From Cladochytrium replicatum (taxonomy: Eukaryota; Chytridiomycota; Chytridiomycetes; Cladochytriales; Cladochytriaceae), in NCBI GenBank assembly GCA_025526935.1, contig JAHLKD010000047.1, forward strand, positions 62,001 to 126,000: a stretch of 64,000 nucleotides of DNA, in the 5' to 3' direction. This document shows positions 36,050-47,180 of the stretch, in pieces (position 1 is the stretch's first letter; each line of letters starts with the position of its first letter). The position numbers and the translations under genes were made by a program. The notes under the pieces are model-generated. The model had not been told where the DNA came from. It made no database searches and saw only the letters and a program-made list of their open reading frames with translations.

Positions 36050-37047
36050 GGAACGCTGAAGCAGTCGGTTGGTCAATTCATTATTGTCTGGCCATCTGAG
36101 CTCCAATCCACTTTTCAGCCACCATTCAAACACATATTTCTGTCCGTTAAGAATCACCTAATACAGTGCCCAGTAGTGGTATTTGAGCTCCAGCCCGCTA
36201 AATTTCCACCATTCAAGAAGGTTAACATGCCGATTTCTGCTTGAATATTCGATCGCACTATTGCTCCACCTGATTTGTAGGCCACTTTCCTTTCACCATT
36301 CTAGCGCTTCAACGTGTCCCTCCCTGCTCGCATAATCTACAGCCCGATCAGTCCACTTGATTTGTCTTCAACATGTCCCTTCCTGCTCGCATAGTCTACA
36401 GCCCGATCAGTCCACTTTATCTCCAGCCCACTCGCTTTCCACCACCCGAGAACATTAAAGTGACCATTTTCACTCGCACATCGATGGCGGAATCACTCCA
36501 CACCATCGAAGTACGTCCAGGTGCCCGTTTGCGCTTCGGTGTGGCCCCGCCAGAGTTCCCGTTGCCTCCACAAATCAAGTACTGAAACGTGTCCATTCTT
36601 GCTGGCTAAATCCATCACTTGAGAGCAGTATATGATTTAGAGCTCAAGCCCACTGGCACTCCACCAATGCAGAACGTCGACATGGCCATTTTCGCTCGCC
36701 AGAATCAGAGCATTCTCGGTATATACACATAGCGCTCGTTGGGTGAGATAGAGTGGAAGGATTTCGACACTGCCGTACTCGCATGCCTTATCCATGGAGA
36801 TGACATGGAACAGCTCAGACTGCACGTAACGGCTTCGGAGGAGCTTTGCGAGTTTGACTGCCAGACCAGGCTTTCCGTAATGTTGACCAAGGATGAGGAG
36901 AATCCGTTCGACGATCTCTGTTGAGAGTTTGCAGGCATTATTGTCGTACGGGTTGATTTTCACTTTGTGGGCAGTAGGCAGGATAAAATGTGCTTTTGAG
37001 GAGGCAATAAATATTTGAATCACTATCTTTAACGCAATTACATTCAA
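36050..37047 (-). pseudogene. Decayed ankyrin-repeat gene
   Basis: Reading the minus strand from 37047, a helical N-terminal part leads into the repeat ASENGHVDVLHWWSASGLEL (about 36710-36650). Further repeat units in shifting frames follow: LASKNGHVSVLDLW, CASENGHFNVLGWWKASGLE, NRHVNLLEWWKFSGLELKY and YVFEWWLKSGLELRW, down to about 36070. Stops and frame changes between units show decay. The repeat type is the same as in the relic at 1.6-3.4 kb. Confidence 0.8.
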
Positions 37048-37318
37048 AACTGAAGAGGTGGGCCATCATTTTATGGTGGGACAAACAGTCAACATGATCC
37101 AGTAATAATGAAATCACAGCGGGGAAAACTTTGAAGTGATCGTTTGGAGCAAAAAATGAAAAGAACTCACATGTGGTTCTTGTAAACAAAAATAGAGGAA
37201 TACGAATAGAACGAATAGAATGGGGAGAAATGGTGCGGAGTACCCTCAAACTATTACGTTTCAGGAAACATAACTAATGAGACCCTCCCCAAGAAAATAC
37301 CCCTCAACTTCAATCATA

Positions 37319-39004
37319 TCAAGGACACATAAAGTTCATATCAAAGATTCTCCCACCCCAGTTGACCCAAGAAAACCGGCCTTCGTTGTTCCGCCTCCAG
37401 CTTTCCGCTGGACAAGCAGGTTTCATAACGTTTTTCCATTCCTGCCAATGGAACACTGCTACCTCTTGTATTGATATTCCATTGTCGGGGTACTCTCCTT
37501 CGTAGTCACGGAATTCTGCACGTCCATCGCCGAAATGAACTGCGACGGCACGGCGACGGGGCGGAAACCAAGGTGCCGGAGCGATACTAGCGCAAAACGA
37601 GTACTTTTCTGCCACCCAGAACATGCAATCCTGTCGACCACGTTTCTTGGTGAAGGGCAAAATGCTCTTTGCGTTTGATCTCGACGAAAAGTCCGGTGCC
37701 GGCGGGGCAAGCGCAGGCAGGTGCAGACGACAGTTCTCTATCGACTGTTGATTGCACACGTAAACATTCGGTCCCTCGTAGATAACGAGTGGATGATTGT
37801 AGTTTGATGATTGGAGAGTGAAGTCGACCACACGGAAGTTACCCCCTATGATTCCCTTTGCTTTGGTGTTTACTCATTATATAAATTGCTATGGCGTAGT
37901 ATCGAAGCAACTTACAAGGGAGTAACAGGCTTCATCCCAAGCTTTGTACGTTGGTAGGTAGTAAGCATCACGCATAGCCTTCATTGTCGCCATTTCGGCA
38001 CTATTCGGCAGAATATTCGGCGTTATCAAGTATAATTTCAAACAATAACTACCTTACCAGTTTCGGAAATGCATGTAAGCCGGGTAAGATGTGTACGCCT
38101 CCAGATTGTCAAATGTTGAATACATTTCGGCAAAGGGCTTGAACCGATGCTTTCTCTGTGCCCCCTGTGCCGGTGGCCATTCCTCAGTATCATCCAAGAT
38201 GATGGGATCGAACACGTTCACAGTTAGTTGCCCGTGGATATATCGTCGATCGATGTCTCCGATCCCGACAGTCCACACATCTGCGCTCCAAGCCAACGGA
38301 TTCGTCTTCGGGGAGAAAAATTTTGACAGGTCCCCGTTCACGAGATCCACGTCGACAAAAGCCCAAGAGTCGCAGTTCACAGGATTCAGCCAGTTCGCAA
38401 ACACGAGGCCCAGGAGCCCCTTTATGTCATTCATAAAGAGCTTAGTTTGGTGAAGACGTGACTCGAGCTCGGAGCATAGTTTATAGGAGGTTGTGTTTGG
38501 GCTGTATTTCATGTGGAACGCACAGAGACGTTCGGCATAGTATCCGCGGAACCCGCGTCTAGCGTAGCGGGCATCGAGTGACGCCAGATCGATATAGGCC
38601 AAGTTATCGGATGGAGAGGTTGAAGTTGCCCATTGCGTTACTGGCGCGTCATTCATTCTGTGGTGAAAGAAGTACGCCCGAAGCATAGACGGATCGTTTC
38701 GCCTGATTGAAGCGGCCCAGAGGTGTACATACTGAGGTACATGCCCTTGCCATGGCACACCGATACAGACTGCACTTCGACCGGGGAGTCGACCAGGAAG
38801 CTCAATTTCAGAATAAACTGGAGGTGGCAGCATGTGGTTAAGGGGCCCTTTGAAAATAGTTGAAGCCAAAAAGAGGGAGATCAAAGCAAAAGCAGAAGCG
38901 ACACAGTGAATGGGTCTAAGCACTCTCGATAATGCAGAGGGAAAGAGTACGCTGCTTGTGTTTTTGGTCGTGGGAAACTTGCTGTACAGTGGTCCGGGAT
39001 TCAT
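37319..39004 (-). CDS. Golgi glycosyltransferase-like protein (paralogue 1)
   Basis: Exons on the minus strand are 39004-38058, 38000-37916 and 37855-37319, with introns of 57 and 60 nt, giving 522 residues. After a short basic cytoplasmic tail there is one membrane anchor (CVASAFALISLFLASTIF), so a type II Golgi protein is likely. The catalytic-like part has CIGVPWQGHVPQYVHLWAAS, then RGFRGYYAERLCAF, and an aspartate motif in WAFVDVDLVNGDLSKFFSPK, which resembles the DxD of GT-A folds and the DUF6625-type layout (inference). The C-terminal region has several Cys (DCMFWVAEKYSFCA) and ends NWGGRIFDMNFMCP. A paralogue with the same exon structure lies at 59109-60870 on the other strand. Confidence 0.75.
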
Positions 39005-39481
39005 TCTGCCGAAGCCGTTTATCTTCCGCGAAGCACGGGCCAGTGCTTTATCGTCATGACTTAGGAATAATTATTTTAATGTATGACGATGCTGCACTCA
39101 TGCAAACATATGCTCCTTATGCCGCACAGTCTGCCTTTTTTGAGGGGGTGCAAGTGGGCAAGACAGAATTGCAGTATTTTGGCGGTACTCCAGAAAAAAG
39201 AAACAGTCACATCTTGAGGCTCTTAGAAAGACACGAGGAGTATGACATGATCATTACAACTCTTCTTCAATTTCGAAAGCCCAGCTTAAATGTGCAGCCG
39301 CACTTGAGGGGACCGGGCCAGGAAGGATCTGTGACACAGTGAAGTGTGAGTCAGTCTAAAAATTAATATCTGAAGTGTTCCACCAGACCACAATGTTCAG
39401 TGATGAGCAATCCTGATATTTTCTAATTAAAGATGAAAATTTTGCACAACGACCGGGTTTGTCAGACAGTGAACAACCATT
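39005..39481. other. Spacer, no gene seen
   Basis: Upstream region of the glycosyltransferase-like gene. A short plus-strand frame near 39082 lacks motifs. Confidence 0.4.
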
Positions 39482-40190
39482 CTATTTAATATCACAAGCT
39501 GGCTGTTGCTTCGCTTTCTTGGATGAGTTGGACTCGGCGAAGAAGACGACGAGCCTGCCGTCCACACACCCTGCAGTCCACACACCCTGCAGGAACGACG
39601 AAGCATTCATCTCTGAAGCTTGTGCAGTCGCAAGCGCAGCTGCCCAAGATCCAGATGCCGCAGATCCAACGCTCGCATGCCCGCTCACCAGTCCCTCCAA
39701 CTTTCCATGGGTCAACGTTCGCTCCGTCAGACGAAAGTACGTAATTGTATGCAGTGATAATCCGCTTGCTCAAGGAATGAATGCGGTCCAGTAAAGCGAG
39801 CTTGTGTGTAAATTAATAGTTCCACTTCAGAAAACTCATAATCACCGATCAGGTGTACCTTTCCAAGCGTATGACCTGCACCTTTGTTGAAGTCTTCGAC
39901 CAAGAGCAAGAAGTGCACTCATCACAAAAGCAGATACGTGCACAGGAAGCTCCGCCAATTTCCTGACGCTCTTCCGGAGCACATCGTACGCGAGCGTCGC
40001 AACCTCCCCCAACTTCCCCACCGGCGAATGTTGGAGGGCAGATGGTGAAAGATGTGTACGTTGGATTTGTCGGAGAAGTCAGCAAGGAACGAGTGGGATG
40101 TGGTGGACGGTCCAGTAGGTGTTGGTGATCGGATGTTCGGCGTGGGTGCATCTGGTCGTCTCGCCAATGATGAGATACATAGCTCAATTA
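39482..40190 (-). pseudogene. Unrecognised, probably decayed helical protein gene
   Basis: Minus-strand segments in different frames look coding. They include VGKLGEVATLAYDVLRKSVR and AFVMSALLALGRRLQQRC (about 40020-39870), then ALLDRIHSLSKRIITAYNYV after a plausible 60-nt intron. The end, SNSSKKAKQQPACDIK before the TAG at 39482-39484, is in a third frame. Joining them needs at least one frameshift. The amphipathic helices recall lipid-droplet or reticulon-like proteins, but this is not an assignment. A 16-bp duplication lies at 39561-39592. Confidence 0.4.
39561..39592. repeat. 16-bp tandem duplication
   Basis: The unit tccacacaccctgcag occurs twice head to tail (39561-39576 and 39577-39592) inside the decayed gene, and shifts its frame by one base. 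Confidence 0.9.
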
Positions 40191-41119
40191 TGCGTGGGCT
40201 TCTCGCCAGAGCCTACACCACGAGGGGATATTCGAAGGAACAACACGGAAATGTGATGAAGCGTGACAATGATCACTTTAACTGCTTCAAGCAAGCTTTC
40301 CAGTGCACTCTATTGTCGTCATCGCCCTCAACGTTTGTTTCTGTTTTTGACTGGCCCCGCCTCATCGCTGGGAGCCCGGACTGCTTGGAAGCAGCGAAAG
40401 GATCCAAAGCGTTAATTATAGCAGCATTTCGCATGGTGATTAACTGGAGGAGAGCCTCGGTTGGAGTGGTGTTGCCCACTAGAAGGGTCAAGCACAAAGT
40501 TTCTGCCAACGACTTACATAAAGAGAATTAAAACAGATGTGTATTAATACGCTGAGAGAAATCGATGTTCTTCAAATTAAGTGCTGCCCGCTGGCTCACT
40601 GCTTCCCATTGTCGGTGTACTACAGGAAATGACATCTGTGAATGGCCGAATCAGGTCAGCTCGACGCCAAGAAGCATTAGCGACGTTTCCTACTGTACTC
40701 TCAACGCAGATGCTTCGGCGCTGTTCTGTAGGGTTTTCACGACGAACTTGCGATGATATACAGACGACTTGCACGGTATACTGATGGCTCTAACGAATGG
40801 CAAATCTATTGAACACTTTTTAAAAGCATGTGTGCTCAACAGTGGTCTAGAAAAGAGACGCACTCGCTCAGGAGTATCCACCAATATTTTGATTTGCCCA
40901 GCGAGAGGTACAGCAATTTCTTACCTTCCTCTAATCATTCAAACGCCGGGCAAATTAATTGAACGAATTTCTTTATCCACATTTGAAATCATCTCACCGA
41001 TTCACTATCCTTTCCACGCCGAGCCCGAGCTTCTATAATACATGCTTCAAAATTTCAACTCGGTTTACCAACATCCTTTGGAGCCCATTAGTAAGCCATA
41101 GGGTTTTCAAGCTTTCGGT
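40191..41119. other. Unassigned DNA
   Basis: Several short frames on both strands have no recognisable motif and no consistent splicing. No gene is supported. Confidence 0.35.
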
Positions 41120-42123
41120 GCTCAGTTCCCAAAGTACACGGACCTGCTCAAGCTCAAGCTGCATGACATGTGGCACTGGTTGCTGAAACGACCACTACAT
41201 CCAATTTCATCGCTTCTCGCATCCCGCCCATCTCCTGTAACTCGCAGTGCGTCACCCATTCAGCAAAGCTGACGCATTTACAGCTCTCGGAAAAAACATT
41301 TCTCAACAACTTCGCAAACACCAAAGTTTACAACATCGTAAGTCTCGAGAATCTCATTCTCAACAGAGGGGATCGACCGCTCATCACATACTGCAACCAT
41401 GCAAGCACTGTCGATGATCCACGTCAGCTAACCTGCAATGACATGTTGATCGAGACTGAGTAGATCGTACCCTGTCAGTATAGCTCTATTCGGTTTGCTG
41501 CCTTGGAAAATTATTCTTGATGCGCGGTATGCGACCAGAGAAATTTTCCCTTCACAAACGAGTACATGAAGTGAACTGGAGAAGCTAAAAACAATGAATG
41601 GGTGCATGTGTTTCCTGAAGGTAGATTATCTCTCGATGGTTATAACGCCAAAATCTCATCGATCTCCAGGCGAAAGTTGTTCAGGAACCTCCGCTCCACC
41701 AGTTTCGGTGGGGCATTGCCCGGCTCATCATGGAGTCGGAAACGCCACCGCTAGTATTGCCCTTCTGGCATCAGGTAACCTTTGCTGAAAATGCTCCGTT
41801 GCGATCTATATTTACAACGAGATTGCGGGGAATGGATAAATTGATGCCGGAGTATCGCTTGATCAAGCATGTTCCCCTCCTGGTAAAGAACGTGGATGTG
41901 CTTTGCCGAGAAGCCTCTTGACTTTGCAAATGATCACAAGCTTCGAGCGCTCCTTCCTCCACCAGGGGAATTCACTCCAGAGTTCCGTGCTAAAGAGCGC
42001 GACCTGTACCTCAGCGGACCCTATGCGGATATCAAGAGTGCGGAATGGCGGAAAAGGATCACAGACGAACTGTGTGAACGTCTTGATGGACCGAGGATAG
42101 AGTCGAATCAATGTAAGAAATAG
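41120..42123 (+). pseudogene. TAZ1: Broken tafazzin (cardiolipin transacylase) gene
   Basis: Tafazzin remodels cardiolipin acyl chains at mitochondrial membranes. Plus-strand blocks follow the family order: PLITYCNHASTVDDPRQL near 41380-41430, which holds the acyltransferase HxxxxD motif; EWVHVFPEGRLSLDG near 41595-41640; then WGIARLIMESETPPLVLPFW near 41710-41775, followed by GMDKLMPEYRLIKHVPLLVK, and a tail ending at 42123. The middle between the first two blocks is shortened and contains stops, including the TAG at 41461-41463. A one-base shift near 41900 moves the C-terminal KPLDFANDHKLRALLPP into another frame. No start codon is clear. It is either a decayed copy or affected by sequence errors. 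Confidence 0.75.
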
Positions 42124-42355
42124 AAGTTCTCGGATCACGCTCTGTGGTATGTTTTCTTTGGAGAGGTCAAAAAAAAACGTCTATTAAGGTTATGCAAGTG
42201 ATCAGTGTGCACCATTAACTGGCTCCACCCACTACCTGATTACACTTAAAGTTTAAAAATGGTGGATTTAAGTTTCTACATTGTGGCGTCAACAGGATAA
42301 AATAAATTAAAAACGCCAAACTCATTCCCCTGCCAGAAGGCGGCACAGAGCAACG

Positions 42356-44552
42356 ATGGAACAGACGGCGAGCGAACCAGACAACCACGCGGGAAATAAG
42401 GACTTCGATGTATCGCTCGTGCCCATCGGATATGGTGCGCCGTTCGACACCGAAATCCCGTTACAGGTAGGCGACAATCCCCAATGTTCGATGTTCCGCG
42501 ACTTGCTTCTAACCGCGGAACGTTCCAGCGATTCGACACAGATGCCTCTGCTGCCTTTTCATACTTCTCTCGCACCGAAGGAAAGGACGATAGCAACAAC
42601 ATGAAAGCACGCGTCTACTTGACATTGACGCACCCGCGATCCAGCCGGTCAGCACGATACGCCCACATGTTCCTTGGATGTATATCGATATGCTCCATAG
42701 TATTGATGGGTGTTCAGACAATGCCCGAGTTCATCAATGCAACTGTCGACCTTCGCATCTGGAATATCGTTCAAGCGGTGTTGAGTTCAATTCTACTTGT
42801 CGAGTGGACTGTTCGTTTCTTTTGCTTTCCTGAACCACGGAAGCTCGACTTCTTCAAGAGAACGCTCAATGTTACCGACCTTATCGGAAGCTTGTCTATC
42901 GTTGTGGAGCTTGGCGTTTTGTTCACGTCATCCGTCCATAGCGGGTTCGAAGTGATCGGTTTGCTCCGCCTGTTTCGGTTAGTGAGATTGGCTGAAATGA
43001 GTGGCCAAGTGAGGTATGAATTCGTCACTGTCTGGAGCGTTTGGCGCTGATGGTCTTATTTTCTTCAGGTCCCTAACTCGAGCTCTTTCCAAATCGCGCG
43101 ATGCTTTCGTGCTCATGGTCGCGGTTTACTTCATTGGCGTTTGGTTTTGGGCTAGCGTCATATATTACACCGAACGGCCGTTTTGTCGTGTCGACGACAA
43201 AACAGGCGGTTTGGTTTACATCTGGGGTAACAAGTAAGCTGAAATTTAACAAATTGCTTCGATTATGATTAACATTCCGCCTGCGCCTAGTGAAGGAACA
43301 CCTTGCTCTTTGTAAGTTTCGTCGATACATAATTTCCACTTCGATTTTGCTGATATTCTTCGCTGTAGCCAAAGCATTATCGATGCTACCTGGTGGGCAG
43401 TCGTGATGATGTCAACTGTAGGCTTTGGCGACGTCGTTCCAAAGACATGGGCTGGAAAACTCGTTGCCGGCTTTGGTATCATCGTAAGTTGCTAAACAAA
43501 CTTCTCTTGGTTGTGTGAGTTGATGTGCATTGTCAAGTTCTCTGTCATGGTCCTCTCTATTCCCCTCACAATTGTCGGAAGCGCTCTCAACGAAATCATG
43601 TCAAAGAATGCCGCCCGTGCACGTGAAAGGGAAATGCGAAAGCAGCTCCAACAACTCCAGAGTGGGCGCAATGTTATTCAGTTCACCCACACGGGAGGAG
43701 CAGGCCCGCGTGCGGGAATCCTTGCAAAGGCTACTTCCTTCTTGCCGACGTTTCGGAGCAGAGGGAACAATGACAATATCCCAAGCATTACCAAGATCTT
43801 TGGCGGTGCAGCTGCCGACCCTTTGTCACCAAATAAAACAGAAGCGGCACCCCTGCAGTCCCCCAATACCCCAGCTCCAGCGAATCGCCAATCGTCGTTC
43901 CCAGTTGGCCCACCGCTATCTCAGCTTCGTGGAGCGACTTCGCGTGCTGGCGGTACTGGCGACAAAGACCTTTCTCAGTCACAGATCCAGGCACTGGAGC
44001 AGCTTCTTAACAACGCCGCACCTCGTTTCCAACCGGGCAGCCCTCCAATATCTCCTCTTTCGTTGCCGAACCAACAGGAACCTGCAGGACCACGATCTGC
44101 ACTGACAGAGGCTCTGCGAGGGACAAACCAAGTTGCCATACCAGCGAACGACGCCGCGTCTGCACAAGTCTCGATAGGATCAGCACCAGCTCCTGCTCCC
44201 CGCACAATCGTCCAGTTTACATCGATGGGGGATAGCAGTTTGACAATGACGCAGCGAGATATCAGTCCGGGGATCGGATATGCTTCCAATGCTGACGACG
44301 CTATCACAGAAGGGGAGTCGGCCGTCGAGTTCACGATTCGAAGGCTTGTGCAGTGAGTGCACATTTTGAGTGGGTTGCGCATTATTCTTCTCTAATGGAC
44401 ATTCCTTCGGCAGACATACGCATCTTTGGGAGCAGGAGATGCGTACGAATTCGAGACGCATTCTCGAACTGCAGGAGCAGAACGTTCGTCTTCAGCAGCT
44501 CATCAACGCGCTTCAGGACTCTGCAATTGTGCTCATGCGATGCGCGTCATAA
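42356..44552 (+). CDS. Voltage-gated potassium channel
   Basis: Exons are 42356-42466, 42529-43013, 43069-43233, 43291-43311, 43369-43483, 43538-44352 and 44414-44552, all in phase, with introns of 54-62 nt, giving 616 residues. After a disordered N-terminus come S1 ([19 protein letters not shown]), S2-S3, and an S4 with three regularly spaced Arg ([14 protein letters not shown]). S5 contains [19 protein letters not shown]. The pore has [18 protein letters not shown] with the K+ filter TVGFGD, and S6 ends [10 protein letters not shown]. Exon 4 is only 21 nt. A long Pro/Ser/Gln-rich C-terminus ends in a coiled coil ([20 protein letters not shown]), likely for tetramer or partner contact. It is a plasma-membrane channel opened by depolarisation, by family. 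Confidence 0.93.
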
Positions 44553-44797
44553 ATACATCTGCATCTATCAGTTCTTTTCACCAGCAAGTCATCAGTATCG
44601 TGTCTCTTCTGTGGCCCTTGTATATCAGCATTATATTCTGTGATTACTTTCTTTTCTGTCATCTCTTTATAAGCCTCTAACTTTATTTTTTGGATTTACG
44701 TGCTTTTCGAATTCCCAAAACATGCTTCTACGAACGGTTGTTCCTTCCCAAAAATCGATTGAATATTGAGTTTCCTTCCACACTTCCACGGTGTTAG

Positions 44798-45352
44798 CTA
44801 CTTTCCGATCGGCAAAGCACAGTCGCATGCCTGCTGCCCCTTCTTTCCAAACACGTCGCACCCTATCGGGCCGACAAGAGCTTGATAGTACGTCCACGCG
44901 GCAGCATAACACCCCGGCTTCCCAATCACCGCCCACCCCGTTAACGAGTCACACACCGCAGTTGTGCAGTTTTTAAAGGCCTCGTTGCACTGGTCGAACG
45001 TCGAGTCACATTGATCTGAAAGAAATCTCGTCAATTGTAAAGCTCATCAACACATTTAGAGTTACTCACTGTAGCAAAATCCCTGAGTCTCACAGCACTG
45101 CTCGAACCCAAAGTCTGGGACAATAAAGTCGCCGACCGGGCCAAGGGAGTCGGGTCCGCATCCGCCGTTTCCGCTCCCCAATGCTGGGAAGTCCACAGCT
45201 GGTTTCGGAACAGGGATTCCGGTACACCCTGGAATCTTCTCACAGGTCCAGTCCCGCTTCTTAATAAGATCTCCTGCGCCCGGCAGCGAGTGTGCATGGA
45301 TTGCTGCAACGTACAAGATCGCCCAGATCACAGTGGTAGCGAATGAGGTCAT
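44798..45352 (-). CDS. Secreted PLA2-like protein (group XII type) without catalytic His/Asp
   Basis: Exons 45352-45070 and 45015-44798, separated by a 54-nt intron, give 166 residues. A signal peptide (MTSFATTVIWAILYVAAIHA) precedes a Cys-rich domain. GNGGCGPDSLGP, then VPDFGFEQCCETQGFCY, and after the intron NQCDSTFDQCNEAFKNC follow the group XII secreted phospholipase A2 pattern. In active enzymes the second segment reads CCxxHDxCY, with His and Asp catalytic. Here it reads CCETQGFCY, so both are replaced (Gln, Gly), as happens in the inactive vertebrate PLA2G12B. It is probably a lipid-binding or structural secreted protein. The tail ends in CDCALPIGK. It converges on the K+ channel gene. 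Confidence 0.8.
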
Positions 45353-45437
45353 GATCGTGGGAAAACTTTCGCGTTGCTCACGTGGCCTCAACCCCTACAA
45401 ATGAAACGATCGCAAAATTTGTCGGTTCTTTGAAACG

Positions 45438-46371
45438 ATGGACAGGATTAAGCAGATTCAAACCCACCTGGCGAAATCCAAAGACGATCTGAAGAAGGAG
45501 GCGAAGGAGGAGACAATGAAGCGAGTCTGGGCGATGCTGGATTACAATGAGGAAGGCTCAAGGGATTACAACAACTTCTTGCTGGATGCTTGCAAGATTG
45601 TGGATGCTTCGGTGACGGAGGGTAGAGCCGTGTTCGAGGTGAGTCTTGATATAGGAATATTTTCAATTTTGACGCTCATTCACTGTTGCTATATTATCGA
45701 AATCTCTCCAGTTTACAGTGACGAAAGATTATGCGAATGGATACGGAAGTGAGTTTCAATGTCGTGGGACTGATGATTTTTCCTGAAGTATGGTTTTCCC
45801 GATGCCTTATATCCCCCTTCCAGCACTTCATGGTACGATGGACAGATCGGTGATTGCGCCAAAATTGATTCGGTTTGATTTACAGGTGGTGTGACAGCGT
45901 ATGTTTAGCTTTCTCAAGTAAACTTGGCGCTTCCGTTGAATTTTTAACGTACACAGCTCATTAGTGGACCTGATTAGCACAGGAGCCATTATTGCGCTAA
46001 CGAACAAACACTATGGAGTATGTTACCAAGTGAAACAATTCCTGTTTCTCTTTGCTCATCAAACAACTGCTATTGATAAGGTGAGCCTCGAGATGGCTAT
46101 CACATATATCTCCGCAGCGCAAATTGGTGACACCATTCGAGTGGAGTCGGTGTGCCAAAAAGCTGGAAGGTCCCTTGCGTTCACGAATACTCTGATCTAC
46201 GTTGGTACGGATATGAACAGAATTCTTTTTAGACAGATTCTAACTTTGTGCTGTCGAATAGGTGATAGGCTTGTCGCGAAGGGAAAGTGAGTAAACCTTT
46301 ACGGCGGTTTTTGGTTTCTGGACTTACGTGTAAATGAAAGCCATACCAAGTTCAATGTTGGTCTACAATGA
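45438..46371 (+). CDS. Hotdog-fold acyl-CoA thioesterase, ACOT13-like (array copy 1)
   Basis: Eight exons: 45438-45638, 45712-45748, 45824-45832 (9 nt), 45886-45898 (13 nt), 45957-46017, 46081-46204, 46262-46286 and 46341-46371. All joins keep phase, giving 166 residues. The start is MDRIKQIQTHLAKSKDDLKK. The core motif TLHGGVTASLVDLISTGAII corresponds to the HGG and LVD active-site segment of ACOT13/PaaI enzymes, which hydrolyse acyl-CoAs as tetramers. The strands SLEMAITYISAAQIGDTIRV and SLAFTNTLIYVGDRLVAKGK complete the hotdog fold. The two microexons break the HGG motif. It is the first of five copies; the others share the same exon boundaries. Confidence 0.9.
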
Positions 46372-46486
46372 GATTTGGCTCTATGGCAGTGTTCTCTCGC
46401 ATTCTATGGATGTATCTTAGATTCGTTTTGAGACTACGATAAAACTATGCCAACTAAACAAAATTGATCGACACACAACTTTTGAG

Positions 46487-47040
46487 ATGATAGCCTCGGC
46501 TTCTCAAGCAATCACCGGCCTCATTATCGTCTTAAATGGATTTCCAGCAGCTAGAGAGTACACCTTCCTCCAAAACGGCAAGTCGACTCTTCCATCTAAA
46601 CGCACCAGCATCGAACCCGCGACTGCCCTCGATCCCAACCGCGCCGCAAAGCACCATGCCCTGCACGCAAGCATCCGTGCTCTCCTATTCCAGTCCTTGC
46701 GCTCGCCCGTAAATTCGGGCCACATTGTGTTGACGCCGGCGAGCTTGGCGGCCAATGATGATTTTGACAGGGCGATTCTGATGGAGCACATTGAGATCGT
46801 GCGTGGGACCGAAGTGCCGTTTGTGGTGGATCAACGCCGAATGCCCGCTGGAAAATTGCATGAGAGGGTTCGGAGCAGGTAGAGAGTTGGCGGACAAAAT
46901 CGAATCTGACGGACGCAGGCGTTCTCGAGCGACTATGCAAGGAAAATACACTTATTGAACCGCCTGAAATGTTGCGGGGAAGGTCATTTTGGGACGATTT
47001 ATACTGTGGAGGTTGGCGAGTCGGTTAAGCGTTTGAAGTC
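46487..47040 (+). pseudogene. Relic of a P-loop kinase-like gene
   Basis: From ATG 46487 the frame reads LIIVLNGFPAAREYTFLQNG, which sits where fungal AAA/shikimate-kinase-like proteins have a Walker A (NGxPGxGKxT). Here the Gly-Lys pair is gone. HALHASIRALLFQSLRSPVN and ILMEHIEIVRGTEVPFV match the later part of that family. The frame stops at 46880, and a continuation in another frame (TDAGVLERLCKENTLIEPPE, about 46920-46970) shows a frameshift. It lies between thioesterase copies 1 and 2. The nucleotide-binding residues are lost, so it is not a working kinase. Confidence 0.5.
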
Positions 47041-47180
47041 CATCATCTACCCGACAATGGTTTTGAGATCAACAAGTCGAATAGATTCGGATTTCGATAT
47101 CGTTGGGGGCAACTGCGAAACCCTTGCATTTTGTCCCAAGTCACTCATCAGGGTCTGCTGGCATAGCAACGGAAGGCCCC

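Noticed and set aside
44567-44797. A further coding exon after the K+ channel stop
   Set aside because: The exon ending at 44552 closes the coiled coil in frame; the following AT-rich DNA is a convergent 3' region.
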